A DNA stretch of 64,000 nucleotides. It comes from JAUILA01 sp050289805 (GTDB lineage Bacteria; Bacteroidota; Bacteroidia; Cytophagales; Cyclobacteriaceae). This document shows, in pieces, positions 44,369 through 53,242 of the stretch (position 1 is the stretch's first letter; each line of letters starts with the position of its first letter). The translations under genes and the position numbers were made by a program. The stretch spans positions 248,001-312,000 of the forward strand of contig JBNKGL010000001.1 in NCBI GenBank assembly GCA_050289805.1. Reading direction: 5' to 3'. The notes beneath the pieces were generated by a model. It was not told the origin of the DNA. It did not search any database and saw nothing but the letters and a program-made list of their open reading frames with translations.

Positions 44369-45403
44369 TCAATCTGCTGAAACAACCGGCATGTTTTCCG
44401 TCCGAACTTTCAGGATATCATACGCCATAAAGATTGCTGCCCGCATCGAATTTTCACCGGCTTCATTTTTTCCTGCGAGGTCATAGGCTGTCCCGTGGTC
44501 GGGGGAAGTACGAATGATCGAAAGACCGGCAGTGAAGTTGACGCCCTGGTGCGACGCGATGGTCTTGAAAGGAATGAGCCCCTGATCATGGTACATCGCC
44601 AGGATTCCATCATACTTTTTATATTGGCCCTTGCCAAAAAAACCATCGGCCGGGAAAGGTCCGAAAACCAGGCTTCCCTTGTTTTTGAATTCATCGATCA
44701 CCGGTGCAATAACTTCCTGATCTTCTGTGCCGAGGAGTCCGTCTTCCCCGGCATGGGGATTCAGACCCATCACCGCGATTCGGGGTTTGCCAATTCCGAA
44801 ATCTTCCCGGAGGGACGTTTCCATAATTTTAAGCTTCCGGGAGATAAGTTCTTTTGTGAGCTTCGCGCTTACTTCTTTTAACGGGATATGGCCGGTCACT
44901 ACGCCGATGCGCAATCCTTCGGAAACCATGAACATGAGACTGTCCTGTGCACCAAAGGTAGCCGCGAAGTATTCGGTATGCCCCGCAAATCTGAAATCAT
45001 CACGTTGTATATTGTGCTTATTGATCGGACCGGTAACAACGGCATCGATAATTCCGTCTTTCAGATCCTTCACACTCTGTTCCAGCGCCTTGTATGAACT
45101 GGTTCCACCGGCCTCCGTAACCTTTCCCATATCAATCGGCAGCATATCCTCCCAGCAATTAACCACATTGATGGTTTTATGCTGGACTTCATTTCTGAAG
45201 GTAGTATAATTGAAATTCTCAATGTCGAGGGCCTTGCGGTAAAAAGCCAGCACCTTCGTTGATCCATAAATTACTGGCGTGAAATAGTTCAGAATACGGT
45301 TATCGGCAAGCGCCTTGATAACGACTTCCGGACCAATACCGTTTATGTCTCCCAATGTAATCCCGATAACGGGTTTCTCCTTATTTTTAGAATGAGTGCT
45401 CAT
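44369..45403 (-). CDS. pdxA: 4-hydroxythreonine-4-phosphate dehydrogenase PdxA
   Basis: NAD-dependent enzyme of the DXP-independent (PdxA/PdxJ) route to pyridoxal phosphate; 344 residues. It starts with PVIGITLGDINGIGPEVVIKAL; His142 in AGHTEYFA and the histidine in MYHDQGLIPFK are metal ligands. It is divergent from rsmA, as often seen in Bacteroidota. Confidence 0.96.
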   Translation of the reverse strand: MSTHSKNKEKPVIGITLGDINGIGPEVVIKALADNRILNYFTPVIYGSTKVLAFYRKALDIENFNYTTFRNEVQHKTINVVNCWEDMLPIDMGKVTEAGGTSSYKALEQSVKDLKDGIIDAVVTGPINKHNIQRDDFRFAGHTEYFAATFGAQDSLMFMVSEGLRIGVVTGHIPLKEVSAKLTKELISRKLKIMETSLREDFGIGKPRIAVMGLNPHAGEDGLLGTEDQEVIAPVIDEFKNKGSLVFGPFPADGFFGKGQYKKYDGILAMYHDQGLIPFKTIASHQGVNFTAGLSIIRTSPDHGTAYDLAGKNEAGENSMRAAIFMAYDILKVRTENMPVVSAD

Positions 45404-45483
45404 TATTTTTACTTACTTTAGCCCGCGCAAAATCTGCCGCATTTCCACTGCAATTTACATGATTTTGCTCCATACTAAAAAAC

Positions 45484-46260
45484 ATGGTAAGAGCGAAGAA
45501 ACACCTTGGACAACATTTTTTAACCGATCAGCAGATCGCCAGGGATATAGCATTTTCGCTTTCACCCGACGGAAAATACAATCATATTCTCGAGATCGGA
45601 CCCGGCACCGGTGTATTAACGCGGCATCTTCTGGACAACTGGAAGGGAAAGCTTACCGTGATCGAGCTTGACAGGGAATCTGTTGCTTTTCTTAAAAAGA
45701 ATCACAGCCACGATGAGTTTGTCCTGATTGAGGGCGACTTTCTGCAAACCAACCTGTCTGAATTATTTACAGAACCTTTCGCCATTATCGGCAACTTTCC
45801 CTACAACATCTCATCGCAGATCTTCTTCAAGGTGCTGGAACACCGGGACCTTGTTATGGAAGTGGTGGGCATGCTGCAGAAGGAAGTCGCCGAGCGCCTG
45901 GTATCCCCTCCCGGAAACAGGGATTACGGAATTCTAAGTGTTTTTCTCCAGGCTTTTTACGAAATGGAATACCTCTTTACCGTTGAACCCCATGTTTTTA
46001 ACCCGCCCCCGAAAGTTCGGTCCGGGGTAATTCGTCTTAAACGGAATAGTGTGACTGAGCTGGGATGTGACGAAAAATTGTTCAGGCAAATTGTAAAGCA
46101 AGGATTTCAAAACCGCAGAAAAACATTGCGAAACGCGCTAAAACCTCTAAATTTACCGTTTGATTCCGTTCCAGAATCAACACTCGGGGCACGGGCAGAA
46201 CAACTTTCCGTCGATGAATTTGTAGAACTCACAAAACAGTTGCAGTCTTGGAAGAGCTGA
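45484..46260 (+). CDS. rsmA: 16S rRNA dimethyladenosine transferase (KsgA)
   Basis: SAM-dependent methylation of two adjacent adenines in the 3-prime end of 16S rRNA; 258 residues. The SAM motif is EIGPGTG at 37-43 and the catalytic NFPY at 104-107. It starts with KKHLGQHFLTD, typical of the family. Its TGA stop overlaps the ATG of mgtE by one base. Confidence 0.97.
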   Translation: MVRAKKHLGQHFLTDQQIARDIAFSLSPDGKYNHILEIGPGTGVLTRHLLDNWKGKLTVIELDRESVAFLKKNHSHDEFVLIEGDFLQTNLSELFTEPFAIIGNFPYNISSQIFFKVLEHRDLVMEVVGMLQKEVAERLVSPPGNRDYGILSVFLQAFYEMEYLFTVEPHVFNPPPKVRSGVIRLKRNSVTELGCDEKLFRQIVKQGFQNRRKTLRNALKPLNLPFDSVPESTLGARAEQLSVDEFVELTKQLQSWKS

Positions 46261-47609
46261 TGCAATTTGAACTTTCAAAAGAGTATCGTGAACGGCTGCA
46301 ACGCGCAGTTGACAATCATGATGACACTTTTATCATCGAGACGCTGGAGGGCGTAAATTCGGCTGATATTAGTGCGCTTTTGAGTGAGTTTGATACCGAC
46401 GATTCAAAGTATGTCATCGACCTGCTGGACCCCGAGATCAGGGCGGAGATCATCAATGACCTGGATGAGGACACCCGCGAAAAATTCCTTAAGGCATTTG
46501 ATACACCCCAGATTACTGAAATTGTCAATTACCTGGATTCTGATGATGCCGTAGATATACTGAATGAACTTCCGGTAAAGGAACGTGAAGAGGTTATTGC
46601 CGGGCTGGACAACCAGGAGAAGGAGGCGAATATACTTGACCTGTTACGCTATGAGGATGACATCGCCGGGGGTCTCATGGCGAAGGAACTTATCAAGGCG
46701 AATGTCAACTGGTCCATCGACCGGTGTATTGAAGAGATCAGGCGCCAGGCAGAAAATGTCGAAAAGATATTCCAGATATATGTCGTAGACAATGAGGAAA
46801 AGCTGATCGGAAAGGTATCCCTTAAAAAGCTCATCCTCGCGACGAACGAGAAAAGGGTTGAAGATATTTATGAGACCGATGTCATCGCTGTAGAAACCTA
46901 TATGTCGGTCGAGGAGGTTGCCCAGGTCATGCGTAAATATGATTTTGAAGCGGTTCCCGTTGTCAATGTTCAGGGTAAGCTACTGGGTCGGATTACAATT
47001 GATGACGTGGTGGATGTGATATCGGAGATTGCCGAGGAGGAACGCCAGATAATGTCGGGTATTTCCGAAGATGTTGAGGAAGATGACAGCATCTGGATGT
47101 TGACCCGTGCGCGCCTGCCATGGCTGATCATAGGAGTGGTCGGAGGATTTGTAAGTGCCAAATTTATGGGGGTGTTCGAAGCGGAACTGGTGCGTATCAC
47201 CGCCATTGCTTTCTTCATACCACTAATCCAGGCTACGGGCGGGAACGTAGGGATACAATCTTCATCGATCGTTCTACAGACCCTGGCCAATCCATCTGCC
47301 TTTAGCGAAAGCCTGTTCAGGCGACTGATCAAAGTATTTCTGGTCGCGGCGTTGAACGGCCTTGTACTCGCCCTCCTTGTTTATGGATTCAACAAGATCA
47401 CCGGTGGTGAAACGAATTTATCGATCATCGTATCCTGTGCGTTATTCTTTGTTGTCCTTGTGGCGTCGTTTATGGGAACCATCACACCTCTCATACTGGA
47501 TAAGTTTGGCTTTAATCCGGCCCTTGCTTCCGGTCCGTTCATTACGACCACCAATGACCTGCTGGGTCTGGGGATTTATTTTTATACCGTTCACCTTTTT
47601 CTCGCATGA
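46260..47609 (+). CDS. mgtE: MgtE-type magnesium transporter
   Basis: A dimeric Mg2+ channel, 449 residues from the ATG at 46260, which overlaps the rsmA stop (TGATG); a TTG four codons upstream is a less likely start. Residues 1-130 form the N domain, about 135-260 two CBS domains, and 285-449 five membrane segments. The Mg2+-binding Asp of the pore is in TTTNDLLG near the C-terminus. It is the second Mg2+ transporter in the window, beside corA. Its stop overlaps the next start by four bases. Confidence 0.95.
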   Translation: MQFELSKEYRERLQRAVDNHDDTFIIETLEGVNSADISALLSEFDTDDSKYVIDLLDPEIRAEIINDLDEDTREKFLKAFDTPQITEIVNYLDSDDAVDILNELPVKEREEVIAGLDNQEKEANILDLLRYEDDIAGGLMAKELIKANVNWSIDRCIEEIRRQAENVEKIFQIYVVDNEEKLIGKVSLKKLILATNEKRVEDIYETDVIAVETYMSVEEVAQVMRKYDFEAVPVVNVQGKLLGRITIDDVVDVISEIAEEERQIMSGISEDVEEDDSIWMLTRARLPWLIIGVVGGFVSAKFMGVFEAELVRITAIAFFIPLIQATGGNVGIQSSSIVLQTLANPSAFSESLFRRLIKVFLVAALNGLVLALLVYGFNKITGGETNLSIIVSCALFFVVLVASFMGTITPLILDKFGFNPALASGPFITTTNDLLGLGIYFYTVHLFLA

Positions 47610-48547
47610 TCACCTGCCTGGTTGCAGATACAATGCACGAAAGTCTTTTCCCAATGCTCGATTCATTGGGAGTGCGGTACTGGTATAAGCCGGAGATATC
47701 GCGTAACGAAATCAAGGCAATGCTTCCTGAACTGGACGGAATCATAATCCGAAGCAAGACCCGTGTGGATGCAGAGTTGCTTGAAGGATCGGACAGGCTT
47801 AAATTTGTTGCACGTGCCGGAGCGGGAATTGACAACCTTGATGAGGGTGTTCTCAGGGAGCGTGGTATTCATATCATCAATGCGCCCGAAGGAAATCGGA
47901 ATGCTGTAGGCGAACATACACTGGGGATGCTTTTAATGTTGCTTAACAATCTTGCAAGGGCCAACCGGGAGGTCCGCCAGATGATTTGGGACAGGGAAGG
48001 AAACAGGGGTCATGAATTAGCCGGAAAAACCGTGGCGATTATAGGATATGGCAATATGGGAATGATGTTCGCCAGGAAATTATCGGGCATGGAATGTAAT
48101 GTTTTGGCGTATGATAAGTATAAACCCAACTATGCCGACCGATATTGCACAATCTCTGGCATGGACAGAATCCTGAAGGAAGCCGATATTCTGAGTCTGC
48201 ATATACCATTGACCGGGGAGACCCGCGGGATGGTAAATGATGAGTTTATCGCGTCGTTTTCCAAACCTATATATCTCCTGAATACGGCGCGCGGTGAAAT
48301 TGTTTGCCTCTCCTCAGTGCTTAAAGGACTAAAGTCGGGGAAAATCATTGGCGCGGCCCTGGATGTGCTTGAAAATGAAAAACTCAAAACATTGTCCGAC
48401 GAGCAGGAGAAAGTTTTTCGTGAGCTCACTGAACGGGACGACGTATTGCTCTCACCTCATGTCGGAGGCTGGACTTTTGAGTCATATGTAAGAATTAACG
48501 AGGTTTTAACCTCCAAACTGGCCAATCTGCTGCCGCTCCTTTCATAA
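47606..48547 (+). CDS. D-2-hydroxyacid dehydrogenase (phosphoglycerate dehydrogenase-like)
   Basis: A 313-residue NAD-dependent dehydrogenase of the short PGDH-like type without an ACT domain. Nucleotide motif GYGNMG is at 147-152; catalytic Arg229 (NTARGEI), Glu258 and His285 (SPHVGGW) are present. The start overlaps the mgtE stop (ATGA). The substrate may be 3-phosphoglycerate, but related enzymes act on other 2-hydroxyacids. A terminator follows at 48582-48623. Confidence 0.85.
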   Translation: MITCLVADTMHESLFPMLDSLGVRYWYKPEISRNEIKAMLPELDGIIIRSKTRVDAELLEGSDRLKFVARAGAGIDNLDEGVLRERGIHIINAPEGNRNAVGEHTLGMLLMLLNNLARANREVRQMIWDREGNRGHELAGKTVAIIGYGNMGMMFARKLSGMECNVLAYDKYKPNYADRYCTISGMDRILKEADILSLHIPLTGETRGMVNDEFIASFSKPIYLLNTARGEIVCLSSVLKGLKSGKIIGAALDVLENEKLKTLSDEQEKVFRELTERDDVLLSPHVGGWTFESYVRINEVLTSKLANLLPLLS

Positions 48548-48581
48548 AATTTTAGGATATTGCTAAAAGATAGAGTTACAA

Positions 48582-48623
48582 AATATCCGATGGGTGAATC
48601 CATAGTGACGGATATTATTTTTT
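48582..48623 (+). terminator. Terminator after the 2-hydroxyacid dehydrogenase gene
   Basis: AATATCCG (48582-48589) pairs with CGGATATT (48609-48616); inside, ATGG pairs with CCAT. A run of six T follows at 48618-48623 on the plus strand. A 5-base bulge makes it imperfect. It lies 35 bases after the stop. Confidence 0.55.
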
Positions 48624-48644
48624 ACTACCATCACCTTATTTTTT

Positions 48645-49487
48645 ATGATTTTTTTGAGGCAGGGAGAGCGAATCAAAGACCGGATCAATGCAATAATTGA
48701 AAAGCCCATTCTTACATCGGCATTGGTGCTGTTGATGCTTACGGTTGTTGTCCTCGGCTTCAGTATGAAATACTACCTGGCAGATTTCAATAATTTCTTC
48801 GCACAGGTAATGGCCGAAGCCCATGGTATGCTGTTCGATATCGCGGTGATTGGTATACTGATCTTCTGGCTCAATAAGAATGGTGAGGTCCGACAGCGCA
48901 TCCGAACCTACAAGGATGAAATTGATGATTTCCGGTTATGGGAATCTGATGAAGCTGCATTTCGAACTGTTGGTAATATCAAGCGACTGAACCGGCACGG
49001 GATCAATGAGGTGAACCTGGTGAATTGCTATCTTACCCGTACCAATCTGAACTACGTGAACCTGGCCGGGTCCAACATGAATTCGGCAAACATTTCCAAC
49101 GCGTTCCTCATCGAGACGAATTTGGAGAATGCCCGGATGAACCAGACAAACCTGGAGAATTCAAACCTGAATCAGGCAAGGCTCAACGGTGCTTATGCCA
49201 GCGGGGCAAATTTCAGAAACTCATACCTGATCAAATCTGACCTGGAAAATGCGTTTCTGATCAAGGCAGATTTCAGAAATGCCTTCCTGATGGAGGCGTC
49301 CCTGAGAAACTGTTATCTCACCGGCGCGAACTTCGAGAATACCAGTCTTTACAAGGCTGATCTCCGTGGTGCCAAAGGGCTCACAGCCGAACAGCTCATG
49401 AAGGCTAAAACCCTTTATCTTGCGCAATTGGACCCGGAAATCATGGACCAAATCAGCAAACAAATTCCCGAACTTGTAGGCAAGTAG
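48645..49487 (+). CDS. Membrane-anchored pentapeptide repeat protein
   Basis: A 280-residue protein. Two membrane segments (about 22-45 and 60-80) are followed by a helical linker rich in Arg and Glu, then about 27 pentapeptide repeats (residues 115-250, pattern A/N-x-L/F-x-x, such as NLENA, NLNQA, DFRNA). The repeats would form a right-handed quadrilateral beta-helix in the cytoplasm. Such proteins include DNA-mimicking gyrase inhibitors and membrane scaffold proteins; which applies is unknown. The C-terminus is helical. It is transcribed alone after a terminator. Confidence 0.82.
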   Translation: MIFLRQGERIKDRINAIIEKPILTSALVLLMLTVVVLGFSMKYYLADFNNFFAQVMAEAHGMLFDIAVIGILIFWLNKNGEVRQRIRTYKDEIDDFRLWESDEAAFRTVGNIKRLNRHGINEVNLVNCYLTRTNLNYVNLAGSNMNSANISNAFLIETNLENARMNQTNLENSNLNQARLNGAYASGANFRNSYLIKSDLENAFLIKADFRNAFLMEASLRNCYLTGANFENTSLYKADLRGAKGLTAEQLMKAKTLYLAQLDPEIMDQISKQIPELVGK

Positions 49488-49499
49488 ATCGCCTCCCTA

Positions 49500-49531
49500 T
49501 TTGTAAATCGCACGGATTAACATTAACTTTG
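49500..49531 (+). promoter_or_regulatory. greA: Promoter of greA
   Basis: TTTG at 49500-49503, a 20-base spacer, and TAACTTTG at 49524-49531 match the Bacteroidota consensus exactly in both boxes. The start would be near 49538, giving a leader of about 78 bases. Confidence 0.7.
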
Positions 49532-49558
49532 TGTTAACGTAAAACGAAAAAGAATGCG

Positions 49559-49579
49559 ACGGTTTCTATTGGAGACCGT
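49559..49579 (+). promoter_or_regulatory. greA: Hairpin in the greA leader, possible attenuator
   Basis: ACGGTTTC (49559-49566) pairs with GAGACCGT (49572-49579), one G-T pair, loop TATTG, followed by a T-rich stretch TGTTTGTTTATAT. It lies inside the expected greA leader, 36 bases before the ATG. Confidence 0.45.
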
Positions 49580-49615
49580 TGTTTGTTTATATAGCCGGAG
49601 TAAAGAAAAAGAGAA

Positions 49616-50089
49616 ATGAGCAAAGTGTCTTATTACACGAAAGAGGGCCTGGAGAAACTCAGAAATGAGCTAAATGAACTGAAGACCAAGGGACGTTCCG
49701 ATATCGCACGTCAGATCGCCGAAGCCCGCGATAAAGGGGATCTCAGTGAAAATGCTGAATATGATGCAGCCAAGGATGCGCAAGGGCACCTGGAAGCTAA
49801 AATCGCGCAACTGGAAGAGATTGTTGCCAATGCGCGACTGATTGATGAGAGTACCCTGGACCATTCCAAGGTAAGCATCCTTTCTAAAGTGAAAATCAAG
49901 AACAAAAAGAATGGGGCTGTTTTCACCTATACGCTTGTTTCCGAAGAGGAAGCAGATTTAAAGGCAGGAAAAATATCATTGCAATCACCCATAGGAAAAG
50001 GCCTGCTGGGTAAAAAGCCGGGCGAGTCTACCAAGATCCAGACACCGGGTGGTGAAATGGAATTTGAAGTCATTGAAATCGGAGTCTGA
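49616..50089 (+). CDS. greA: Transcript cleavage factor GreA
   Basis: Rescues backtracked RNA polymerase by stimulating transcript cleavage; 157 residues. The N-terminal coiled coil carries the tip motif with acidic residues (DKGDLSENAEYDAAKDAQ), needed for cleavage; the C-terminal FKBP-like domain has SPIGKGLLGKKPGE. A leader of about 78 bases holds a hairpin. The stop overlaps the HIT gene by one base (TGATG). Confidence 0.97.
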   Translation: MSKVSYYTKEGLEKLRNELNELKTKGRSDIARQIAEARDKGDLSENAEYDAAKDAQGHLEAKIAQLEEIVANARLIDESTLDHSKVSILSKVKIKNKKNGAVFTYTLVSEEEADLKAGKISLQSPIGKGLLGKKPGESTKIQTPGGEMEFEVIEIGV

Positions 50090-50481
50090 TGGCAACTATC
50101 TTCACAAAGATCATAAATCGCGAAATTCCAGGGCATATCATCGCCGAGGATGACCGGTTTATTGCTATCCTGGATATCAACCCGCTGGTCATGGGCCACA
50201 CCCTCGTAATCCCCAAAACGGAGGTTGACTATATTTTTGACCTGGATGATAAGACTCTTGGAGATATGATGCTTTTTGCCCGAAAAGTAGGGCTGGCCAT
50301 AGAGAAGGCGATACCTTGTCTTCGAATCGGTATTTCAGTCATCGGACTGGAAGTGCCGCATACGCATGTACACCTGATTCCAATGAACTCAATGGGGGAT
50401 ATTAATTTTTCCCGTCCGAAGCTGAATCCTTCCGGGGAAGAGCTGGCAAAAACAGCAGAGGCAATCCGGTCTAATCTGTAA
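50089..50481 (+). CDS. HIT-family nucleotide hydrolase
   Basis: A 130-residue histidine-triad protein that cleaves nucleoside phosphoramidates or related compounds. The triad is HTHVH at residues 91-95 after GLEVP. It starts on the last base of greA's stop, a common pair in Bacteroidota. Its TAA stop abuts the gpsA stop on the other strand (TAA/TCA) with no spacing. Confidence 0.92.
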   Translation: MATIFTKIINREIPGHIIAEDDRFIAILDINPLVMGHTLVIPKTEVDYIFDLDDKTLGDMMLFARKVGLAIEKAIPCLRIGISVIGLEVPHTHVHLIPMNSMGDINFSRPKLNPSGEELAKTAEAIRSNL

Positions 50482-51543
50482 TCAGATAAAATCTATATCG
50501 ACATTGTAGGGGTAACGCATCAGAAATTGCAAGGCTCGCTCTGCGGGCATATCCTCAAATAACACATCATAAAGGGCTTCGGTAATCGGAGCCCTTAATT
50601 TATAGTGGGCGATGAGTTTTTTGGTGATGAAGATTGTGTTCACCCCTTCGGCGACTTCCTCCATCGAGGTGATGATTTCATTAAGCTTTTCACCACGGGC
50701 AAGCCTGTACCCCACAGTGAAGTTCCGGCTCAGGGTACTGCTGCAGGTTGTGACCAGGTCGCCTATTCCTGCCAGGCCAAGAAAAGCCTCCACATTTCCT
50801 CCGAGTGCCTTTCCCAGGTAGATCATTTCAATCATTCCGCGGCTGATGAGCAGTCCGAGGGCATTATCACCCAGACCAAGGCCGCTCAAGGCTCCTGAGG
50901 CAATGGCAATAATGTTTTTCAGTACACCGGCCAGTTCAATTCCAATCAGGTCATGATTGCCATAGACCTGGAAGTTATCGGTGCGAAGCAATCGCTCCCC
51001 GATATCAATCACTTCCTTGAATCTGCTGGCAACCACGGTTGCGGCCGGCTGGCCGTCAGCCATTTCACCCGCCAGGTTTGGTCCGGCGAGGCAGCCCACC
51101 CGAACGACAACACTTTCTTCCATAATTACCTCACTCATTGTTCGGATATATTCCCGGCTGAGCTTCGTTTCATTTTCCAGGGTCATGCCCTCCGGAAGAT
51201 TAATATCAAGGCCTTTGGTGCCATGAATGAGGATATGATAGGGGTGAAGGTAGGGAGAAAGTTGTTGCATCACCTGCCGGAAGGCAGATGAAGGGACAAT
51301 GGGAAATATAACATCACAGCTGTTCGCGATGTGCATCAGGTCTCCGGTGGGAGTAATATTCCTGTGCAGCGCCTGTCCCCGATGCTCCCGCGTAACGGCA
51401 ATGGTTTCAATTACAGCGGGATCTCTCGCATAGAGGAGGACTTCACATTGCGGAGCAAGAAGATTGGCAATTACAGAACCGAAACTACCTGCGCCAATGA
51501 CTGCTACAGGTTTATTATACTTTTGATTCGAGGTCATAGCCAT
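50482..51543 (-). CDS. gpsA: NAD(P)-dependent glycerol-3-phosphate dehydrogenase
   Basis: Makes glycerol 3-phosphate from dihydroxyacetone phosphate for phospholipid synthesis; 353 residues from the ATG at 51543 (51537 is also possible). The Rossmann motif is GAGSFG at 17-22; the catalytic lysine is in AGVLKNIIAIASG. The start lies inside the end of the acyltransferase gene (29-base overlap), so the two are coupled, and its product is the acyl acceptor of that enzyme. Confidence 0.96.
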   Translation of the reverse strand: MAMTSNQKYNKPVAVIGAGSFGSVIANLLAPQCEVLLYARDPAVIETIAVTREHRGQALHRNITPTGDLMHIANSCDVIFPIVPSSAFRQVMQQLSPYLHPYHILIHGTKGLDINLPEGMTLENETKLSREYIRTMSEVIMEESVVVRVGCLAGPNLAGEMADGQPAATVVASRFKEVIDIGERLLRTDNFQVYGNHDLIGIELAGVLKNIIAIASGALSGLGLGDNALGLLISRGMIEMIYLGKALGGNVEAFLGLAGIGDLVTTCSSTLSRNFTVGYRLARGEKLNEIITSMEEVAEGVNTIFITKKLIAHYKLRAPITEALYDVLFEDMPAERALQFLMRYPYNVDIDFI

Positions 51544-53209
51544 CCATTCGGTTGTGATAATAATACAGGGTGGTGAGGTCCATCGTTATGATGTCGCCTT
51601 GTTTATTGAAGATCAGGGGACGTTTGGCGTGGTACATGCCGACATTATCGATACCAAACCGAATTACCTTGTCGATGTCGCCGCGCAGATGGGGGGCAAT
51701 ATTCAGTTTGCCTTCTTTTTTAAGCTTAAAGACTTCATTTCTCAAATGCTGGAATTCATCACGGAATTCCTGGTAGGTGATGAAAAGCTCTTCCTCTGGA
51801 ATCCTCAGAAAGTCATACAGATCCAGTTTATTATATCGTTTTCGCCAGATTACAAACGCGGTAAAGGCCACCAGGTGGCTGGCAAAAACACGGTTGATGC
51901 GATGATATTCCTTTACAATCACCTCGGCCAGCTGCCGTGTGTATTCGGCTTCCCGCTGTCTGTTAACCGTGAGTTTCCCATCGGACATGAAATAATCCCT
52001 GGTGTCAATAAATCGTCCCTGCCCGTCAATGCTTCTGCCCTTGTTATCCACGCGGTTGCCAAGCAGGTCAAGACCAGGACCAATAGAAACCGATATGTCC
52101 GATCCTTTGGCGAAGAACTTGAACAGGAATTTGGTCATTTTATAGGATGTGGAAAATTCATCCGTTTCAATGTAAAAACGTTCCTGGCCCTTCATGGCAA
52201 GGTATTGTTTGATCAGACTGGGTGCTTCAAGTACAAAATTGTAGTTAAGGGTAACGGGAACAATGAATATTTTTCGCGGATTTCCTGCAGTGTTTTCCAT
52301 GTACAGGCCACGCTGGGCTTCCATAGCCGTACCCAATAAGCCCAGCTTCAGATGGGTCTCAATTTTACCCGACCTGGAGCGTGTACCGCCGGGGAAGAAA
52401 AGACTGTGCGCACCTTCCTGAAGGGCCAGCATGCTATAGGTTTTCAGGGTTTCCAGGTAAATAGGATTTTTCTTCCTTCGGTCTACCTTGTATGCCCCCA
52501 GGCTGTTCATAAAGTATGCGAATATCTTAATATTGAAGAGGTTCAGTCCCGCACCATAGATAAAGGCCGGGAGGCCGAGTGAATGTATGATCCATCCAAT
52601 CAATATGGAATCAAGATTGCTGAAGTGGGTAGGCACCATCACCACGGTTCCGATTTTCGCCAGCTTTCGAAGCTGCTTTGTCTTTCCGATGATCTGGATC
52701 TTGTCACGCAAAGTGTATTCATTTCTGAAAAATGCACCGAAACGCTTGACCCGGGTGGCATTCAGCAGTCGGGCAAACCCGAATTTGACCATTTCACGGG
52801 CCATCTTATAATGACTTTGCTTGAAATTCCCGGCAATTTCATTTGTGTACCGGTACACGATCCTTTCCAGAATCAGGCGTTCCTTTGCCTCCGTATGCTG
52901 GGAGCCTACAAGGTCGACGAGGTCATTTTTTACTTCCGACCAGAATTTTCCCTCATCGGGCGGATCTACTTTCCAGGGGTTTTGCTTAATGCGGAGTTTT
53001 TCGAGATACAGTGTGGTTTCCAGTTCTTCACGAAGTTTCTCCTTTCCTTTTGTGTTGGCGATGATCCTGTCTACAGTCGTCTGAACTACATATTCAATAA
53101 ACTGCTTCCGGTTTTTTGAGAGGCGCACAACCGGCCAGTCTGCCGTTCCCGGAAGGATCGGTTTGTATTTCTTATTTCGTGTAGGTTTATCCACCAAAGC
53201 CTCAGCCAT
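51515..53209 (-). CDS. PlsB/PlsC-like glycerophosphate acyltransferase
   Basis: A 564-residue acyltransferase. The HX4D motif is His195-Asp200 (THFSNLD). Block III reads FFPGGTRSRSGK, intermediate between PlsC (FPEGTR) and PlsB (EGGRSR). The N-terminal 150 residues and C-terminal 200 are long extensions. Together with coupled gpsA, this points to acylation of glycerol 3-phosphate, i.e. a PlsB-like role, but a lysophosphatidate role is possible. No obvious membrane helix besides hydrophobic patches. Confidence 0.85.
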   Translation of the reverse strand: MAEALVDKPTRNKKYKPILPGTADWPVVRLSKNRKQFIEYVVQTTVDRIIANTKGKEKLREELETTLYLEKLRIKQNPWKVDPPDEGKFWSEVKNDLVDLVGSQHTEAKERLILERIVYRYTNEIAGNFKQSHYKMAREMVKFGFARLLNATRVKRFGAFFRNEYTLRDKIQIIGKTKQLRKLAKIGTVVMVPTHFSNLDSILIGWIIHSLGLPAFIYGAGLNLFNIKIFAYFMNSLGAYKVDRRKKNPIYLETLKTYSMLALQEGAHSLFFPGGTRSRSGKIETHLKLGLLGTAMEAQRGLYMENTAGNPRKIFIVPVTLNYNFVLEAPSLIKQYLAMKGQERFYIETDEFSTSYKMTKFLFKFFAKGSDISVSIGPGLDLLGNRVDNKGRSIDGQGRFIDTRDYFMSDGKLTVNRQREAEYTRQLAEVIVKEYHRINRVFASHLVAFTAFVIWRKRYNKLDLYDFLRIPEEELFITYQEFRDEFQHLRNEVFKLKKEGKLNIAPHLRGDIDKVIRFGIDNVGMYHAKRPLIFNKQGDIITMDLTTLYYYHNRMDGYDLESKV

Positions 53210-53242
53210 ACTATAACGCTTTGAAGTAAATATAAGTAGTTT

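Noticed and set aside
51554..52339. Plus-strand open frame of 261 codons opposite the acyltransferase gene
   Set aside because: The minus-strand gene has the HX4D motif and the operon context; the plus-strand product has no recognisable features.
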